From: an uncultured Rhodospirillaceae bacterium
GTDB taxonomy: Bacteria; Pseudomonadota; Alphaproteobacteria; Reyranellales; Reyranellaceae
Assembly (NCBI GenBank): GCA_945952105.1
Contig: CAMFGZ010000002.1
Coordinates: 62,001 to 126,000 of the forward strand
Length of the DNA stretch: 64,000 nucleotides
Reading direction: 5' to 3'
Positions 27,522-37,869 of the stretch are shown here, piece by piece; within the stretch, counting starts at the first letter, position 1; every line of letters starts with the position of its first letter. A program made the position numbers and the translations under genes. The notes beneath the pieces were generated by a model. It saw only the letters and a list, made by a program, of their open reading frames with translations, was not told the DNA's origin and made no database searches.

Positions 27522-27649
27522 CATCTTGGCCCCATGGTGGTCAAAAGCCCGCAATATGTTGGCCTTGCCGCCGGTTTTGCGCATTGACGTGCCATGGGGT
27601 GGTCGTCATGTTGCGCGCCATTCGAAAAACCATACGGTACAAGCCCAAA

Positions 27650-29638
27650 ATGACCGATCAGACCGCTGCCTCGCGCGACATGGCGAACGCCATCAGGGCC
27701 CTGGCCATGGACGCCGTGCAGCAGGCGGATTCGGGGCATCCCGGCATGCCGATGGGCATGGCCGACGTGGCCACCGTCCTGTTCTCCAAGTTCCTGAAGT
27801 TCGATGCGTCCGAGCCCAACTGGCCCGACCGTGACCGCTTCATCCTGTCGGCCGGACACGGCTCGATGCTGCTCTATTCGCTGCTGCATCTCACCGGCTA
27901 CGCCGACATGACCCTGGACGAGCTGAAGAAGTTCCGCCAGCTCGGCGCCCGTACCGCGGGCCATCCCGAGTACGGTCATGCCAGCGGCATCGAGACGACG
28001 ACCGGTCCGCTCGGCCAGGGTCTCGGCAACTCGGTGGGCTTCGCGCTGGCCGAGCGTGCCCTCAGCGAACGGTTCGGCCGCGACGTGGTCGACCACTTCA
28101 CTTACGTGATCGCCGGCGACGGCTGCCTGATGGAAGGCGTCGGCCAGGAAGCGATCACGCTGGCCGGCCATCTCGGCCTTGGCCGGCTCATCGTCCTGTT
28201 CGACGACAACGGCATCTCGATCGACGGCCCGACCTCGCTCTCGACCTCGGAGGACCACAAGAAGCGCTTCGCCGCCGCCGGCTGGCACGTGCTCTCGGTC
28301 GACGGCCATGACGCCGAGGCCGTGACGCGCGCCATCCGCAAGGCGCGCAACGTCACCGACAAGCCCTCGCTGATCGCCTGCAAGACGGTGATCGGCTACG
28401 GCGCCCCGACGAAGGCCGGCACCGCCGCCACGCACGGCTCGCCGCTCGGCAAGGACGAGATCGCCGGCGCCCGCGCCAAGCTCGGCTGGAACCACGGCCC
28501 GTTCGACATTCCCGAGGCAATCTTCTCGGCCTGGCGCAAGATCGGCGCGCGGGGCAAGTCGGCCCGCCGCAAGTGGAACAAGAATCTCGCCGCGATGGCG
28601 CCGGAGGATCGCGCCGAGTTCGATCGCCGCATCAAGGGCGACCTGCCGCCGGCCGTCGGCGAGGCGATCAGCGCCTTCAAGGCGAAGCTCGCTAACGACA
28701 AGCCGTCGTGGGCGACGCGCAAGTCGAGCCAGGAGGCGCTGGAGGTCATCAATCCGGTGCTGCCCGACACGATCGGCGGCTCGGCCGACCTCACCGGCTC
28801 CAACAACACCAAGACCGCCACGCTGAAGGGCGCTTCGCGCACCGATACCGCCGGCCGCTACATCTATTACGGCATCCGCGAGCATGCGATGGCCGCGGCG
28901 ATGAACGGCATGGCGCTGCATGGCGGCGTCATCCCCTACGGCGGCACCTTCATGGTGTTCACCGACTACTGCCGCCCGTCGATCCGCCTCTCGGCGCTGA
29001 TGGGCGTGCGCGTCATCTACGTCATGACACACGATTCGATCGGCCTCGGCGAGGACGGTCCGACCCACCAACCGGTCGAGCATCTCCCAGCCCTGCGCGC
29101 CATTCCGAACCTGCAGGTGCTGCGTCCGGCCGACGCCATCGAGACGGCGGAATGCTGGCAGATCGCGCTGGAAGCCAAGCATACGCCGAGCGTCATCGCG
29201 CTCACGCGCCAGAACGTGCCGACGGTGCGCGGCGCCGGCGACGAGAATCTGTGCGCCAGGGGCGCCTACATCCTGGCCGGCGACGAATCGGCACCGATCC
29301 GCCTGATCGCTTCGGGCTCGGAGGTGCAGCTCGCCCTCGCGGCGCGCGATCTCCTGGCGCAGGAGGGCAAGGCGGCCGCCGTGGTTTCGATGCCATCGTG
29401 GGAGCTGTTCGCGGCGCAGGATGACAGCTACCGCAACAAGGTCATGGGCGGCGACGGCACGATCCGCGTCGCCTGCGAAGCGGCAACCGGCTTCGGCTGG
29501 GAGCGCTGGCTCGGCGCCAAGGGCGCATTCGTGGGCATGAAGGGCTTCGGTGCTTCGGCCAAGGCAACGGAGCTCTACAAGCATTTCGGCATCACGGCCG
29601 AGGCGATCGCGGAAGCGGCGCGCCGGCTCGCGCAATAA
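27650..29638 (+). CDS. tkt: transketolase
   Basis: Transketolase moves two-carbon ketol units in the pentose phosphate pathway using thiamine diphosphate. The 662-residue product starts [20 protein letters not shown]. It shows SGHPGMPMG, the [13 protein letters not shown] loop, the ThDP motif [13 protein letters not shown], the glutamate region [11 protein letters not shown], and [18 protein letters not shown]. The ATG at 27650 is set by the conserved start; the frame is open 79 codons upstream without conservation. It is followed 14 bases later by gap, so it forms a Calvin/pentose-type pair. Confidence 0.96.
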   Translation: MTDQTAASRDMANAIRALAMDAVQQADSGHPGMPMGMADVATVLFSKFLKFDASEPNWPDRDRFILSAGHGSMLLYSLLHLTGYADMTLDELKKFRQLGARTAGHPEYGHASGIETTTGPLGQGLGNSVGFALAERALSERFGRDVVDHFTYVIAGDGCLMEGVGQEAITLAGHLGLGRLIVLFDDNGISIDGPTSLSTSEDHKKRFAAAGWHVLSVDGHDAEAVTRAIRKARNVTDKPSLIACKTVIGYGAPTKAGTAATHGSPLGKDEIAGARAKLGWNHGPFDIPEAIFSAWRKIGARGKSARRKWNKNLAAMAPEDRAEFDRRIKGDLPPAVGEAISAFKAKLANDKPSWATRKSSQEALEVINPVLPDTIGGSADLTGSNNTKTATLKGASRTDTAGRYIYYGIREHAMAAAMNGMALHGGVIPYGGTFMVFTDYCRPSIRLSALMGVRVIYVMTHDSIGLGEDGPTHQPVEHLPALRAIPNLQVLRPADAIETAECWQIALEAKHTPSVIALTRQNVPTVRGAGDENLCARGAYILAGDESAPIRLIASGSEVQLALAARDLLAQEGKAAAVVSMPSWELFAAQDDSYRNKVMGGDGTIRVACEAATGFGWERWLGAKGAFVGMKGFGASAKATELYKHFGITAEAIAEAARRLAQ

Positions 29639-29652
29639 CGGAGGGAAAGAAG

Positions 29653-30657
29653 ATGGCTGTTCGTGTTGCAATCAACGGCTTCGGCCGCATCGGCCGCAAT
29701 GTTCTGCGCGCCATCATCGAGTCCGGCCGCAAGGACATCGAAGTCGTGGCGATCAACGACCTGGGCCCGGTAGAGACCAACGCACACCTCTTCCGCTTCG
29801 ACTCGGTTCACGGCCGCTTCAACGGCGAAGTGAAGGTCGACGGCGACACGATCGACGTGGGCCGCGGCAAGATCAAGGTGACGGCCGAGCGCGATCCTTC
29901 GAAGCTGCCGCACAAGGCGATGGGCGTCGACATCGCGCTGGAATGCACCGGCATCTTCACCTCGAAGGACAAGGCCTCAGCCCACCTGACCGCCGGCGCC
30001 AAGCGCGTGCTGGTCTCAGCGCCGGCCGACAACGCCGACCTCACGGTCGTCTATGGCGTGAACCACGACAAGCTCACCAAGGACCACATCGTCGTCTCGA
30101 ACGCCTCGTGCACGACGAACTGCCTGGCCCCGGTCGCCAAGGTCCTGAACGACGCGGTCGGCATCGACCGCGGCTTCATGACGACGATCCATGCCTATAC
30201 GGGCGACCAGCCGACCCTCGACACGATGCACAAGGACATGTACCGCGGCCGCGCCGCGGCGCTGTCGATGATCCCGACCTCCACGGGTGCGGCGAAGGCC
30301 GTCGGCCTCGTGCTGCCGGAGCTGAACGGCAAGCTCGACGGCGTCTCGATCCGCGTGCCGACGCCGAACGTCTCGTGCATCGACTTCAAGTTCGTCGCCA
30401 AGCGCAAGACGGACAAGGAAGAGATCAACAAGGCCGTCAAGCTCGCCGCCGCCAACCAGCTCAAGGGGATTCTCGGCTGGACCGATCAGCCGAACGTCTC
30501 GATCGACTTCAACCACGACAGCCATTCGTCGACCTTCCACATGGACCAGACCAAGGTCATGGAAGGCACGCTGGTCCGCGTGATGAGCTGGTACGACAAC
30601 GAGTGGGGCTTCTCCAACCGCATGGCCGACACGGCCGTCGCGATGGGCAAGCTCTAA
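29653..30657 (+). CDS. gap: type I glyceraldehyde-3-phosphate dehydrogenase
   Basis: This 334-residue enzyme oxidises glyceraldehyde-3-phosphate to 1,3-bisphosphoglycerate with NAD(P). The Rossmann motif is NGFGRIGRN, the catalytic cysteine lies in [12 protein letters not shown], the histidine downstream is in [10 protein letters not shown], and [12 protein letters not shown] is near the end. GGAGGGAAAG precedes the ATG. It is transcribed with tkt and closed by the terminator at 30685. Confidence 0.97.
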   Translation: MAVRVAINGFGRIGRNVLRAIIESGRKDIEVVAINDLGPVETNAHLFRFDSVHGRFNGEVKVDGDTIDVGRGKIKVTAERDPSKLPHKAMGVDIALECTGIFTSKDKASAHLTAGAKRVLVSAPADNADLTVVYGVNHDKLTKDHIVVSNASCTTNCLAPVAKVLNDAVGIDRGFMTTIHAYTGDQPTLDTMHKDMYRGRAAALSMIPTSTGAAKAVGLVLPELNGKLDGVSIRVPTPNVSCIDFKFVAKRKTDKEEINKAVKLAAANQLKGILGWTDQPNVSIDFNHDSHSSTFHMDQTKVMEGTLVRVMSWYDNEWGFSNRMADTAVAMGKL

Positions 30658-30684
30658 GACCACTCGGAGACTTCTCCGATCGAG

Positions 30685-30710
30685 CGGGCGCCCCTCGGGG
30701 CGCCCGTTTT
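30685..30710 (+). terminator. intrinsic terminator of tkt-gap
   Basis: CGGGCGCCCC (30685-30694), a two-base loop, and GGGGCGCCCG (30697-30706) form a 10-bp perfect stem followed by TTTT. It lies 28 bases after the gap stop. Confidence 0.85.
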
Positions 30711-30732
30711 CGTTGGGCGATCGCCCCAACCC

Positions 30733-31713
30733 TTACTCGATCAGTTCGTCGGCGCGCACGAGAATGCTGGGCGGAATGGTCAGGCCGATCGCCTTCGCCG
30801 TCCGGAGATTGACGGCATAGACGAACTCCGAGGGCTGCTCGATCGGCAGATCACCGGGCGAGGCGCCTTTCAGGATTCGATCGACGTAGCTGGCCGAGCG
30901 CATGAACAGCGCCTGGATGTTCACGCCGTAAGACATCAGTCCGCCGTTGCGGCACTGGTCGACGGGTCCCAGCAGCGGGATCCGCCGTTCGATGGCGAGG
31001 GCTGAGAGCTTTTGCGCATTGGCGCCCAGCGCGAAGACCGAATGATCGTGCGAGATCACGGCCTGCACCTTCTTGTCCTGCCAGGCCGCGAAGGCTGCCG
31101 GGAACTCCGCCGGCCCGCGGACCTCGATGGGCATCAGTTCCATGCCCAGCGCGGCGGCCGTCTGCCCCATCCTGTCGTGGATCGGCGGGTTGGCAGGATG
31201 GGACTGGTAGAGAAGCACGCCCACCCGTCGCGCAGCCGGATCGATCTCCCGCAGCAACTCCAGTCGCTTGGCCATGATTTCAGCGACGAAGATCGTCAGC
31301 CCCGTCACGTTGCCGCCGGGCTTTGCAATGCTCCTGGCAATACCGACGGCAACCGGATCTGGCCCCGCCACCTGCACGATCGGGATCCGGTCGGTGAACT
31401 CGCGTGCAGCCGATGCGCCGGATGTGTAGGTCACGATCACGTCGACCTGTCGATCGACGAGTTCGCGCGCCATCACGGGCAAGCGCTCGGCGATGGCATC
31501 GGTAAACCTGTACTCGAAGGCGACATTGCGGCCTTCGACGTAGCCGAGATCGCGCAAGGCCGCTTTGAAGATATCGATGTCCCTGCGGAGGGCCTGCGCC
31601 GTGTCGGGCATCAGCATCCCCAGCCGCCACACCTTCTGGGCGGGCTGCGCCGCCGCGCGTCCGGCCAGGCTCGACGATGCTGCCAACGCAGCCAGCAAGG
31701 AACGACGCTTCAT
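30733..31713 (-). CDS. orphan ABC-type substrate-binding protein (PF04392 family), signalling operon gene 5
   Basis: This 326-residue periplasmic protein has a signal peptide (LLAALAASSSLAGRAAAQ) and the ABC_sub_bind architecture: KVWRLGMLMP, LRDLGYVEGRNVAFEYR, the AAREFTDRIPIVQV hinge and PGGNVTGLT. It ends YVDRILKGASPGDLPIEQP and VRADELIE. The PF04392 family is related to TrpX-like and other periplasmic binding proteins. No permease or ATPase accompanies it. It begins 3 bases after the cyclase gene and is a paralogue of the protein at 36053-36994, so it probably senses a ligand for the kinase in the same operon (inference). Confidence 0.88.
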   Translation of the reverse strand: MKRRSLLAALAASSSLAGRAAAQPAQKVWRLGMLMPDTAQALRRDIDIFKAALRDLGYVEGRNVAFEYRFTDAIAERLPVMARELVDRQVDVIVTYTSGASAAREFTDRIPIVQVAGPDPVAVGIARSIAKPGGNVTGLTIFVAEIMAKRLELLREIDPAARRVGVLLYQSHPANPPIHDRMGQTAAALGMELMPIEVRGPAEFPAAFAAWQDKKVQAVISHDHSVFALGANAQKLSALAIERRIPLLGPVDQCRNGGLMSYGVNIQALFMRSASYVDRILKGASPGDLPIEQPSEFVYAVNLRTAKAIGLTIPPSILVRADELIE

Positions 31714-31716
31714 GAC

Positions 31717-32835
31717 CTACTCCCGCGCGCTCGTGTCGGATGTATTCCGGACCGAGTGCAGACGCGCAACCGACGCGGGTCGCGCCATGCCGCGGAGCTG
31801 CCGCTCGCCGAGATTCTCGACTTCGGAAACTGCCTCGATGGCGGCGGCGAGCCTCCCGCTCACCAGAACCTCGCCGTCGCTCGCCTCGGAGCACAGCCGG
31901 GCTGCCAGATTGATCACCGCGCCGATCGCCGTGTAGTCGAAGCGGTCCTCGAAGCCGATACGGCCCAGCGTGGCATATCCCTGTGCCATGCCGATGCCGA
32001 GGCCCAGCCTGTGGCCCCGCTTCTGCCACCGCGGCACGAGCGACGCCACGGCATCGCGCATCTCGACAGCCAGCCGGGCGGCACGGTCGGGCGCGTCCTC
32101 GCAGGGCAGCGGATCGTTGAAGAACACGAGCATGCCGTCGCCCGTGAACCGGTCGAGCGTGCCTTCGTACTTGCGGATCAAGGGACCGACGGCCCCGTGA
32201 TACTCCGACAGCACGGCCATGATGTCCTCCGGTTCCGCAGTCTCCGAAAAGGAGGTGAAGCCCCTGAGGTCGCAGAACATCGCCACGACCTCGCGCCGAT
32301 GGTTCTCCAGAATCTTCTCGTCGCCCGACGACACGATGGCCTGGGCGAGTTGCGGCGCCAGGAAGCCGCGAAGACGACCGACGCGCTGAAGCTCGTCGAC
32401 CTGGGCAGCCACCTTCGCCTCCAGTTCGCGGTTCAGCTCCTGTATCTCGTCGTGCAGGGCCTTGATGCGCAGCATCGCCCGCACTCGAACGATCAGCGCC
32501 CCATGGTCGACCGGCTTGGCGAGATAGTCGTCGCCGCCCGCTTCGAGGCCGGCGACGACATCCTTGGGTGTGGTCTTCGCCGTCACCATGATGACGGGGA
32601 TGAATGGCAGGCTGCGGTCGGCCTTGAGCCGGCGGACCACCTCCAGCCCGTCGATCCCCGGCATCATGACATCGAGCAGGATCAGGTCCGGACGGGCCTC
32701 GTGCGCCTTCGCGAGCCCTTCCTCGCCGTTCACTGCCGTCACGATCTCGTAGCCCAGGCTTTCGAGGCGCATCCGCAGGATCTCGACGTTGTCGGGAACG
32801 TCGTCGACGACCAGGATGCGGGCGGGATCGCGCAT
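31717..32835 (-). CDS. response regulator with class III adenylate/guanylate cyclase output
   Basis: The 372-residue protein has an N-terminal receiver domain (phospho-acceptor D55 in LILLDVMMPG, DD at 11-12, K107 in LAKPVD). A coiled-coil linker (residues ~125-155) leads to a cyclase homology domain. The metal-binding aspartates are D189 in FCDLRGFTSF and D233 in TGDGMLVFF; the transition-state pair N309 and R313 is present in VINLAARL. All catalytic residues of a homodimeric class III cyclase are thus seen. FDYTAIG is the pattern common in bacterial adenylate cyclases, so cAMP is the likely product (inference). Phosphorylation by the adjacent kinase would make synthesis signal-dependent. 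Confidence 0.92.
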   Translation of the reverse strand: MRDPARILVVDDVPDNVEILRMRLESLGYEIVTAVNGEEGLAKAHEARPDLILLDVMMPGIDGLEVVRRLKADRSLPFIPVIMVTAKTTPKDVVAGLEAGGDDYLAKPVDHGALIVRVRAMLRIKALHDEIQELNRELEAKVAAQVDELQRVGRLRGFLAPQLAQAIVSSGDEKILENHRREVVAMFCDLRGFTSFSETAEPEDIMAVLSEYHGAVGPLIRKYEGTLDRFTGDGMLVFFNDPLPCEDAPDRAARLAVEMRDAVASLVPRWQKRGHRLGLGIGMAQGYATLGRIGFEDRFDYTAIGAVINLAARLCSEASDGEVLVSGRLAAAIEAVSEVENLGERQLRGMARPASVARLHSVRNTSDTSARE

Positions 32836-32838
32836 GGT

Positions 32839-33204
32839 TCAGCCTATGATCTCGCGGACTTTGGCCAGAAGCTGGCGCGGGCTGTAGGGCTTCGCGATGT
32901 AGGCGTCGCAGCCGGCCTCGCGCGCACGCGCCTCGTCTCCGGACAGCGCGTAGGACGTGACCGCGACCACCGGGATCGCCCCGAGCGCCGGAATGGCCTT
33001 TATGCGGCGCGTCGCCTCGTAGCCATCCATCACCGGCATCTGGATGTCCATCAGGATGAGGTCCGGGCGGTGCCGCTCCGCCATGGCGACGCCCTCGGCA
33101 CCGTCATGCGCCTCCACCATTTCGTATCCGGCCATGTCGAGCAGGTCGCGAAGGATCTGCCTGTTGTCCTCGGTATCCTCGACCACGAGTATCTTCTTGC
33201 TCAT
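32839..33204 (-). CDS. single-domain CheY/DivK-like response regulator
   Basis: This 121-residue protein is a receiver domain alone: acidic pair E9-D10 in VVEDTEDN, phospho-acceptor D53 in LILMDIQMPVMDG, VAVTSYAL, and the lysine of IAKPYSP. With no output domain it acts by protein contact or as a phosphate relay or sink. Its ATG overlaps the kinase stop as ATGA, and the cyclase gene follows after 3 bases, so all three are made together. Confidence 0.93.
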   Translation of the reverse strand: MSKKILVVEDTEDNRQILRDLLDMAGYEMVEAHDGAEGVAMAERHRPDLILMDIQMPVMDGYEATRRIKAIPALGAIPVVAVTSYALSGDEARAREAGCDAYIAKPYSPRQLLAKVREIIG

Positions 33205-36056
33205 TGCCCGGCACTCCCCGCGGACGGTGCATGGATTGGCAGCGTGATCCTGAAGGTCGAGCCCTTGCCCTCCTCGGACTGGACGTCGATCCGCCCGCCA
33301 TGCAATTCGACGATGCGGCGCGAGATCGACAGGCCGAGGCCCGTCCCGCCCTTCTTGCGCGTGCTCGAATTGTCGACCTGCTGGAACTCCTCGAAGATCT
33401 TCGCCTGATCCGCCGGCGCAATGCCGAAGCCCGTATCGACGACCGATACCTCGAACGCGTCCCCCACTCGCTCCACGCGCATCTCGACCGAACCGCTGTC
33501 CGTGAACTTGATGGCGTTTCCGACGAGATTGAGCAGCACCTGCGTCAGGCGGCGTGCGTCCCCGGTACCGGTCGGCAGGCCGGGCGGGACGGTCGATCCG
33601 AGGACCAGCCCCTTGGCCTTCGCCAGCGACTCCGTGGCCGCCAGCACCGACGCCACGATTTCGGCGACGCTGTAAGGCTCCAGCGCGAGCACGAGCTGCC
33701 CCGCCTCGATCTTGGACAGGTCGAGCACATCGTTGATGAGGTCAAGCAGGTGCCGCCCGTTCTTCTGGACCCGCTCCAGCACACCTGCCGCCTTCTCCGA
33801 CACGTCGCCATAGAGCCCGTCGGCCATCATCTCGGTGTAGCCGATGATGGCGTTGAGCGGCGTGCGGAGTTCATGGCTCATGTTGGCCAAGAACTGCGAC
33901 TTGTGCTGGCTCGCGATTTCGAGCTGCCGGCTCTTCTCCTGGATCTCGGTGAAGAGGCGCACGTTCTCGATCGCGATCACCGCCTGGGCGGCAAAGGTTT
34001 CCAGAAGCTCGATCTGCCGCGCCGTGAAGGGGCCGGGCTCGGTCTTGCGCAGCATGATCGTTCCCGCGGCCGCTCCCTCGACCACCATCGGGACCGCCAG
34101 CGCCGCATGCCATCCGCGCTCGCGGGACATGGCGAGCGTGCCGGCGAAATCCCGAGGATCGAGCGCCGCCGCGTCGGGAATGTGAATGGTCGTGGCGTCG
34201 AGGATCGCCCGGCCGCTGATGTTGCTCCGGTCGATCGCCCGGCGCCGGCCGATCTCGGCATGGAGAGCGCCGTCGTGCGCGGCGGTGACGATCTCCTCGC
34301 CCTCGCGCAGCGCGATCATCACGTCCGATGCCCCGCAGAAGCGGAGTGCCGCTTCGGCCACGACCTTCAGAACCGGCCGCACGTCGGTCGGCGACTGCGA
34401 GATCACACGCAGCACGTCGGCCGTCGCCGTCTGCTGCTCCAGCGCCTCGCGCAATTCGGAGAACAGTCGTGCATTCTCGATGGCGATGACGCCTTGCGCT
34501 GCGAAGGTCTCGAGCAATTCGACCTGGCGATCGGTAAAGGCGCCGGGCTCGGTCTTGCGGAGCACGATGCAGCCGATCGCGGTACCCTCCCGCAGCATGG
34601 GAGCCACCAGGTTCGCCCGCCACTTGTGATGATGCGCCATGGCGATCGCCGCCGCGAACTCTACCGGGTCGAGTGCATCGATGTCCGGCGTGTGCACCGT
34701 GCGGCCATCGACGATGGCGCGGCCCGTCGTGCTGGCCCGATCTAGGGGACGGCGCTCGCCCACCCAGGCCGACAAGGGGCCGTCATGGGCCGCACCGACC
34801 AGCTCTTCGCCATCGCGCAAAACAATGGCGGCATCGGTGGCGCCGCAGAAGCGGCGCGCCGCGGCCACCACCACGTCCAGCACGGGCCGCACGTCGGTCG
34901 GCGACTGCGAAATGGCCCTCAGGATCTCCGACGTCGCCGTCTGCTGCTCGAGCGATTCGCTGAGTTCTCGCGTCCGATCTTCAACCCTGTGTTCCAGCGT
35001 CGCGTAGGAGTCCTCGAGCGCCTCGGCCGTCTTGTTGAACTGGTCGGCGAGCGCCTCCAGTTCGTCGCCGGTGCGGATATCGAGCCGGTGGCCCAGTTCG
35101 CCGCTGCCGATGCGCTGTGCGCCGACCTGCAGCGCCCGGATCGGCACCACCATGCGTCGCGCCAGCAAGGCTGCGGCCAGCCCCGCGATAATTAGGCCGA
35201 GGACCAGCAGCGCGAGCGCACGCAGGCCTGCGTTGATTACCGGAAGCTCCGCTTCCGAAGTCGGAAGCTCGACATAGACGATCCAGCCAAGCGCCGGGAT
35301 GGAGGCATGGGCTGACAGGACGGACACGCCCGAAAGATTGCGCGTATCGAGCAGCGTCGCTCCCGTGTCCCGGTCGTGCAGCACCGTGGCAACCTGTGCG
35401 AGCCCGTTCATCTCGGTGCCACGCAGCACCAGGGAGATGTCGGGATGTGCAACCAGCCGGCCCAGCCGGTCCACGACGTAGGCGTACCCACCGCGGCCCA
35501 CCTTGATCTGCGAGACCACGTCCCAGATCAGCTTGAGGTTCACCTCGGCAACGGTGACGCCGCCGCGCGCGCCGTGGCTCACGGCCATGGTGAAATAGGG
35601 TTCGCTCCCCTGCCGGAAGTACACGGGACCGAAATACACCTTGTGCGCCATCGCGCCGACGAACGCCGTTTCGGTGGACCGGTCAGTCCCGGCGCCGACC
35701 ACATCCATCGCAAGACGCGAGACGCTCAACTGCTCGCGTCCCTCCCGGTCGAGTTGCACCAGTTCGGTGATCGCCGGCACCTGGCGCAGCAGCCGCACGT
35801 AGTCGAAGCGGCGCTGGTCGGTGGGCAGCGACGCCCATTGGGCCTGTGCCACCCACCCGATCTGCCGCTCGATCTCCCGGACGAAGGATTCGATGCGCTG
35901 CGCCGCGGCCTCGGCCTTTTCCCGCTGGACCTCGATCGAGGCCCGCCGGTTTTCCTGGTAGACGAAATAGAGATCGAGCGCGGCGTTGAAGATCAGAACG
36001 CCGCCGACCAACCCCACGAACAGGACGACATATTTTAGAAAGAGGCCCCGCATCAC
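33201..36056 (-). CDS. dCache-HAMP-GAF-GAF sensor histidine kinase
   Basis: This 951-residue membrane kinase has a first transmembrane helix (residues ~8-30), a periplasmic dCache-type domain (~34-280, with [20 protein letters not shown]), a second transmembrane helix (~284-305) and HAMP ([20 protein letters not shown]). Two tandem GAF domains (~385-535 and ~560-710) and a HisKA domain with H728 in [10 protein letters not shown] follow. HATPase_c ends it: [24 protein letters not shown]. The GAFs are near-copies beginning [20 protein letters not shown] and [20 protein letters not shown]. The start is GTG 36056 or the adjacent ATG 36053; both overlap the upstream binding-protein stop. The ligand is unknown; tight coupling suggests contact with that binding protein. 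Confidence 0.94.
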   Translation of the reverse strand: MMRGLFLKYVVLFVGLVGGVLIFNAALDLYFVYQENRRASIEVQREKAEAAAQRIESFVREIERQIGWVAQAQWASLPTDQRRFDYVRLLRQVPAITELVQLDREGREQLSVSRLAMDVVGAGTDRSTETAFVGAMAHKVYFGPVYFRQGSEPYFTMAVSHGARGGVTVAEVNLKLIWDVVSQIKVGRGGYAYVVDRLGRLVAHPDISLVLRGTEMNGLAQVATVLHDRDTGATLLDTRNLSGVSVLSAHASIPALGWIVYVELPTSEAELPVINAGLRALALLVLGLIIAGLAAALLARRMVVPIRALQVGAQRIGSGELGHRLDIRTGDELEALADQFNKTAEALEDSYATLEHRVEDRTRELSESLEQQTATSEILRAISQSPTDVRPVLDVVVAAARRFCGATDAAIVLRDGEELVGAAHDGPLSAWVGERRPLDRASTTGRAIVDGRTVHTPDIDALDPVEFAAAIAMAHHHKWRANLVAPMLREGTAIGCIVLRKTEPGAFTDRQVELLETFAAQGVIAIENARLFSELREALEQQTATADVLRVISQSPTDVRPVLKVVAEAALRFCGASDVMIALREGEEIVTAAHDGALHAEIGRRRAIDRSNISGRAILDATTIHIPDAAALDPRDFAGTLAMSRERGWHAALAVPMVVEGAAAGTIMLRKTEPGPFTARQIELLETFAAQAVIAIENVRLFTEIQEKSRQLEIASQHKSQFLANMSHELRTPLNAIIGYTEMMADGLYGDVSEKAAGVLERVQKNGRHLLDLINDVLDLSKIEAGQLVLALEPYSVAEIVASVLAATESLAKAKGLVLGSTVPPGLPTGTGDARRLTQVLLNLVGNAIKFTDSGSVEMRVERVGDAFEVSVVDTGFGIAPADQAKIFEEFQQVDNSSTRKKGGTGLGLSISRRIVELHGGRIDVQSEEGKGSTFRITLPIHAPSAGSAGQ

Positions 36057-36994
36057 TCGATGACCTCGTCGACGCGCGCGAGGAAAAGCGGCGGGATATC
36101 GATGCCGAGCGTCCGGGCAGTCCGCTGGTTCACGACAAGTTCGAAGCGCGACGACTGCTGCACCGGAAGGTCCGCCGGCCGCGCGCCTTTGAGGATGCGG
36201 TCGACATAGCCCGCGACCGCCCGCATGTTGTCGGCTTGGCTGGCGCCATAGGACATCAGGCCGCCGGCCACCGCGAATTCCCGACGAAAGGAGACTGCCG
36301 GCAGCCGGTTGCGAAGGGCGAGCTCGGCGGTGACGTCGAAGCCCAGGCTGGGCTGAACCATCACTCCCGCCACGCCCGCGCGCGCGGCTGCCTCGAAGGC
36401 GTCCGGAAGGTCGCCGGGGACCTCGACCGGCACCGGGAGGAGACGGATGCCCTGTGCCGCCGCGGACAACTCGACTTCCCGTCGCAACGCCACGCTGAAT
36501 GGATCGCGGCTGTTCAGCAGCAGGCCGAACAATCGCGTCTCGCGCCGAATTTCGGCGAATAGCTGGAGGCCCTTCGCCGCCACGATGGCACTGGGACTGA
36601 ACACGCCGGTAAGGTTGCCTTCCGGTCGGGCGACATTGCTGATCCCGCCGATCTCGGGCGCTGCCCCGAAAAAGACGATGGGAACATCCTGCGTCGCCTT
36701 TCTCGCCGCCACGATCGCCTGCGACAGGACCGCAACGACGACGTCGGGTTGCTCGGCGACGAGTGACCGGGCCAGCGCATCGATGGCGCCACCGTTGATT
36801 CCGGCGTCGCGATTGTCGAACACCACCGTGCGGCCCTCGATATAGCCGAGTTCGGCCATAGCCTTGCGGAACGGCAGCCAGCTCGGGTCGGCCTCACCGG
36901 ATACGAGGAAGCCGACACGAGGAATCTTCTGCGCAACGGCCGAAGCGGAAAAGCCGGCGGCACCGGCACTCAGGAGCAGCGCGCGCCGCCTCAC
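36053..36994 (-). CDS. orphan ABC-type substrate-binding protein (PF04392 family), signalling operon gene 1
   Basis: This ~313-residue protein leads the signalling operon. Its signal peptide (RRRALLLSAGAAGFSASAVAQ) is twin-arginine-like but short. The mature part follows the ABC_sub_bind pattern: IPRVGFLVSGEADPSW, MAELGYIEGRTVVFDNRDAG, PEGNLTGVF, and the end YVDRILKGARPADLPVQQS then LARVDEVIE, closely parallel to the protein at 30733. I prefer the GTG at 36994 because AAGGAGAG lies 4-6 bases upstream; a GTG at 37024 is also open. No permease or ATPase is near. The 137 bases before it, after gntR, hold no gene. Confidence 0.88.
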   Translation of the reverse strand: MRRRALLLSAGAAGFSASAVAQKIPRVGFLVSGEADPSWLPFRKAMAELGYIEGRTVVFDNRDAGINGGAIDALARSLVAEQPDVVVAVLSQAIVAARKATQDVPIVFFGAAPEIGGISNVARPEGNLTGVFSPSAIVAAKGLQLFAEIRRETRLFGLLLNSRDPFSVALRREVELSAAAQGIRLLPVPVEVPGDLPDAFEAAARAGVAGVMVQPSLGFDVTAELALRNRLPAVSFRREFAVAGGLMSYGASQADNMRAVAGYVDRILKGARPADLPVQQSSRFELVVNQRTARTLGIDIPPLFLARVDEVIE

Positions 36995-37131
36995 TCGACT
37001 CTCCTTACTCGATCGGGTCCTCACTCAGGAGGATGGGCACAGTCTAGCGCGCCGCACTTCTTGGTCCAGCGCAACAGGCGTCGCAGGGTCCATTGCGGTC
37101 GAAAACCTCGCCGCGTCACAGTGAGTGCAAT

Positions 37132-37869
37132 TCAAGCTCGTCGCGATGTGGCGGGACGAGCCCGCTGGCCATCTATGCCACGGAACGCCTGCTCGATATC
37201 CACGGGCTCATGCCGCAACGGACGCGTGGCCTGAAGTGTCACCAACCCCGCCAAGTGACCAAGCATGAGCTTCGCGGCTCGGTCGGCCTTGCCATCCAGG
37301 ATGGCTTCGGCGATGTCGCCGTGATCGTGAGGCCCAGCGCAGTTCGTCAGCTGCTGCGGTGCCGCGATCGAAAAATGCATCGTCGAGCGGATGAGCAACC
37401 CGCGCAGCAGTTGCGTCAGCTCGTCGTTGCCGCACAGTTCGGCGAGCAGGACGTGGAACTCGCCCGACAGTTCGAACAGTCTGCCGCGGTCGTCGCGGCG
37501 CGTCGCCGCCCTCTCCTCGGCGACATGTGCCTTGAGGCGTTTCGCCGCCCCGGATGTGTGGCCTTCGCTCAGGCGACGCACGATCGCCGCCTCGAGCATC
37601 GACCGCACGTCGTAGATGTCACGCATCTCCTCGACGGTGAGCGACGGGACGAAGGTGCCGCGGTTGGCGATCGCGGTCAGCCAGCCCTCATGGACCAGCC
37701 GGTGCAGCGCCTTGCGCACCCGCTCGCGGCTGACGCCCAGCACCCGCGCCAGTGCCGGCTCCTGCAGCTTGGCGCCGGGCGCCAGGCGCCCCATGTGCAT
37801 CGCGCGACGGATCGCGCCATACACGGCCTCGTCGGCAGCGACATCGCCCTTCTTCGGCCTACGCGGCAT
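37132..37869 (-). CDS. GntR family (FCD-type) transcriptional regulator of the ureide cluster
   Basis: The 245-residue protein has an N-terminal winged helix (PALARVLGVSRERVRKALHRLVHEGWL) and a C-terminal all-helical FCD effector domain with FHVLLAELCGN and HDHGDIAEAILDG histidines that bind metal or ligand in this subfamily. It overlaps the 3' end of the amidohydrolase gene by 11 bases and is co-transcribed with it. The two tandem ATGTGCACAT palindromes in the divergent promoter 1.3 kb away are its likely operators. The effector may be a ureide intermediate (inference). Confidence 0.9.
   Translation of the reverse strand: MPRRPKKGDVAADEAVYGAIRRAMHMGRLAPGAKLQEPALARVLGVSRERVRKALHRLVHEGWLTAIANRGTFVPSLTVEEMRDIYDVRSMLEAAIVRRLSEGHTSGAAKRLKAHVAEERAATRRDDRGRLFELSGEFHVLLAELCGNDELTQLLRGLLIRSTMHFSIAAPQQLTNCAGPHDHGDIAEAILDGKADRAAKLMLGHLAGLVTLQATRPLRHEPVDIEQAFRGIDGQRARPATSRRA

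Noticed and set aside
27518..29671. 717-codon minus-strand open frame opposite tkt
   Set aside because: Antisense shadow of transketolase with the same skewed composition and no recognisable domain.
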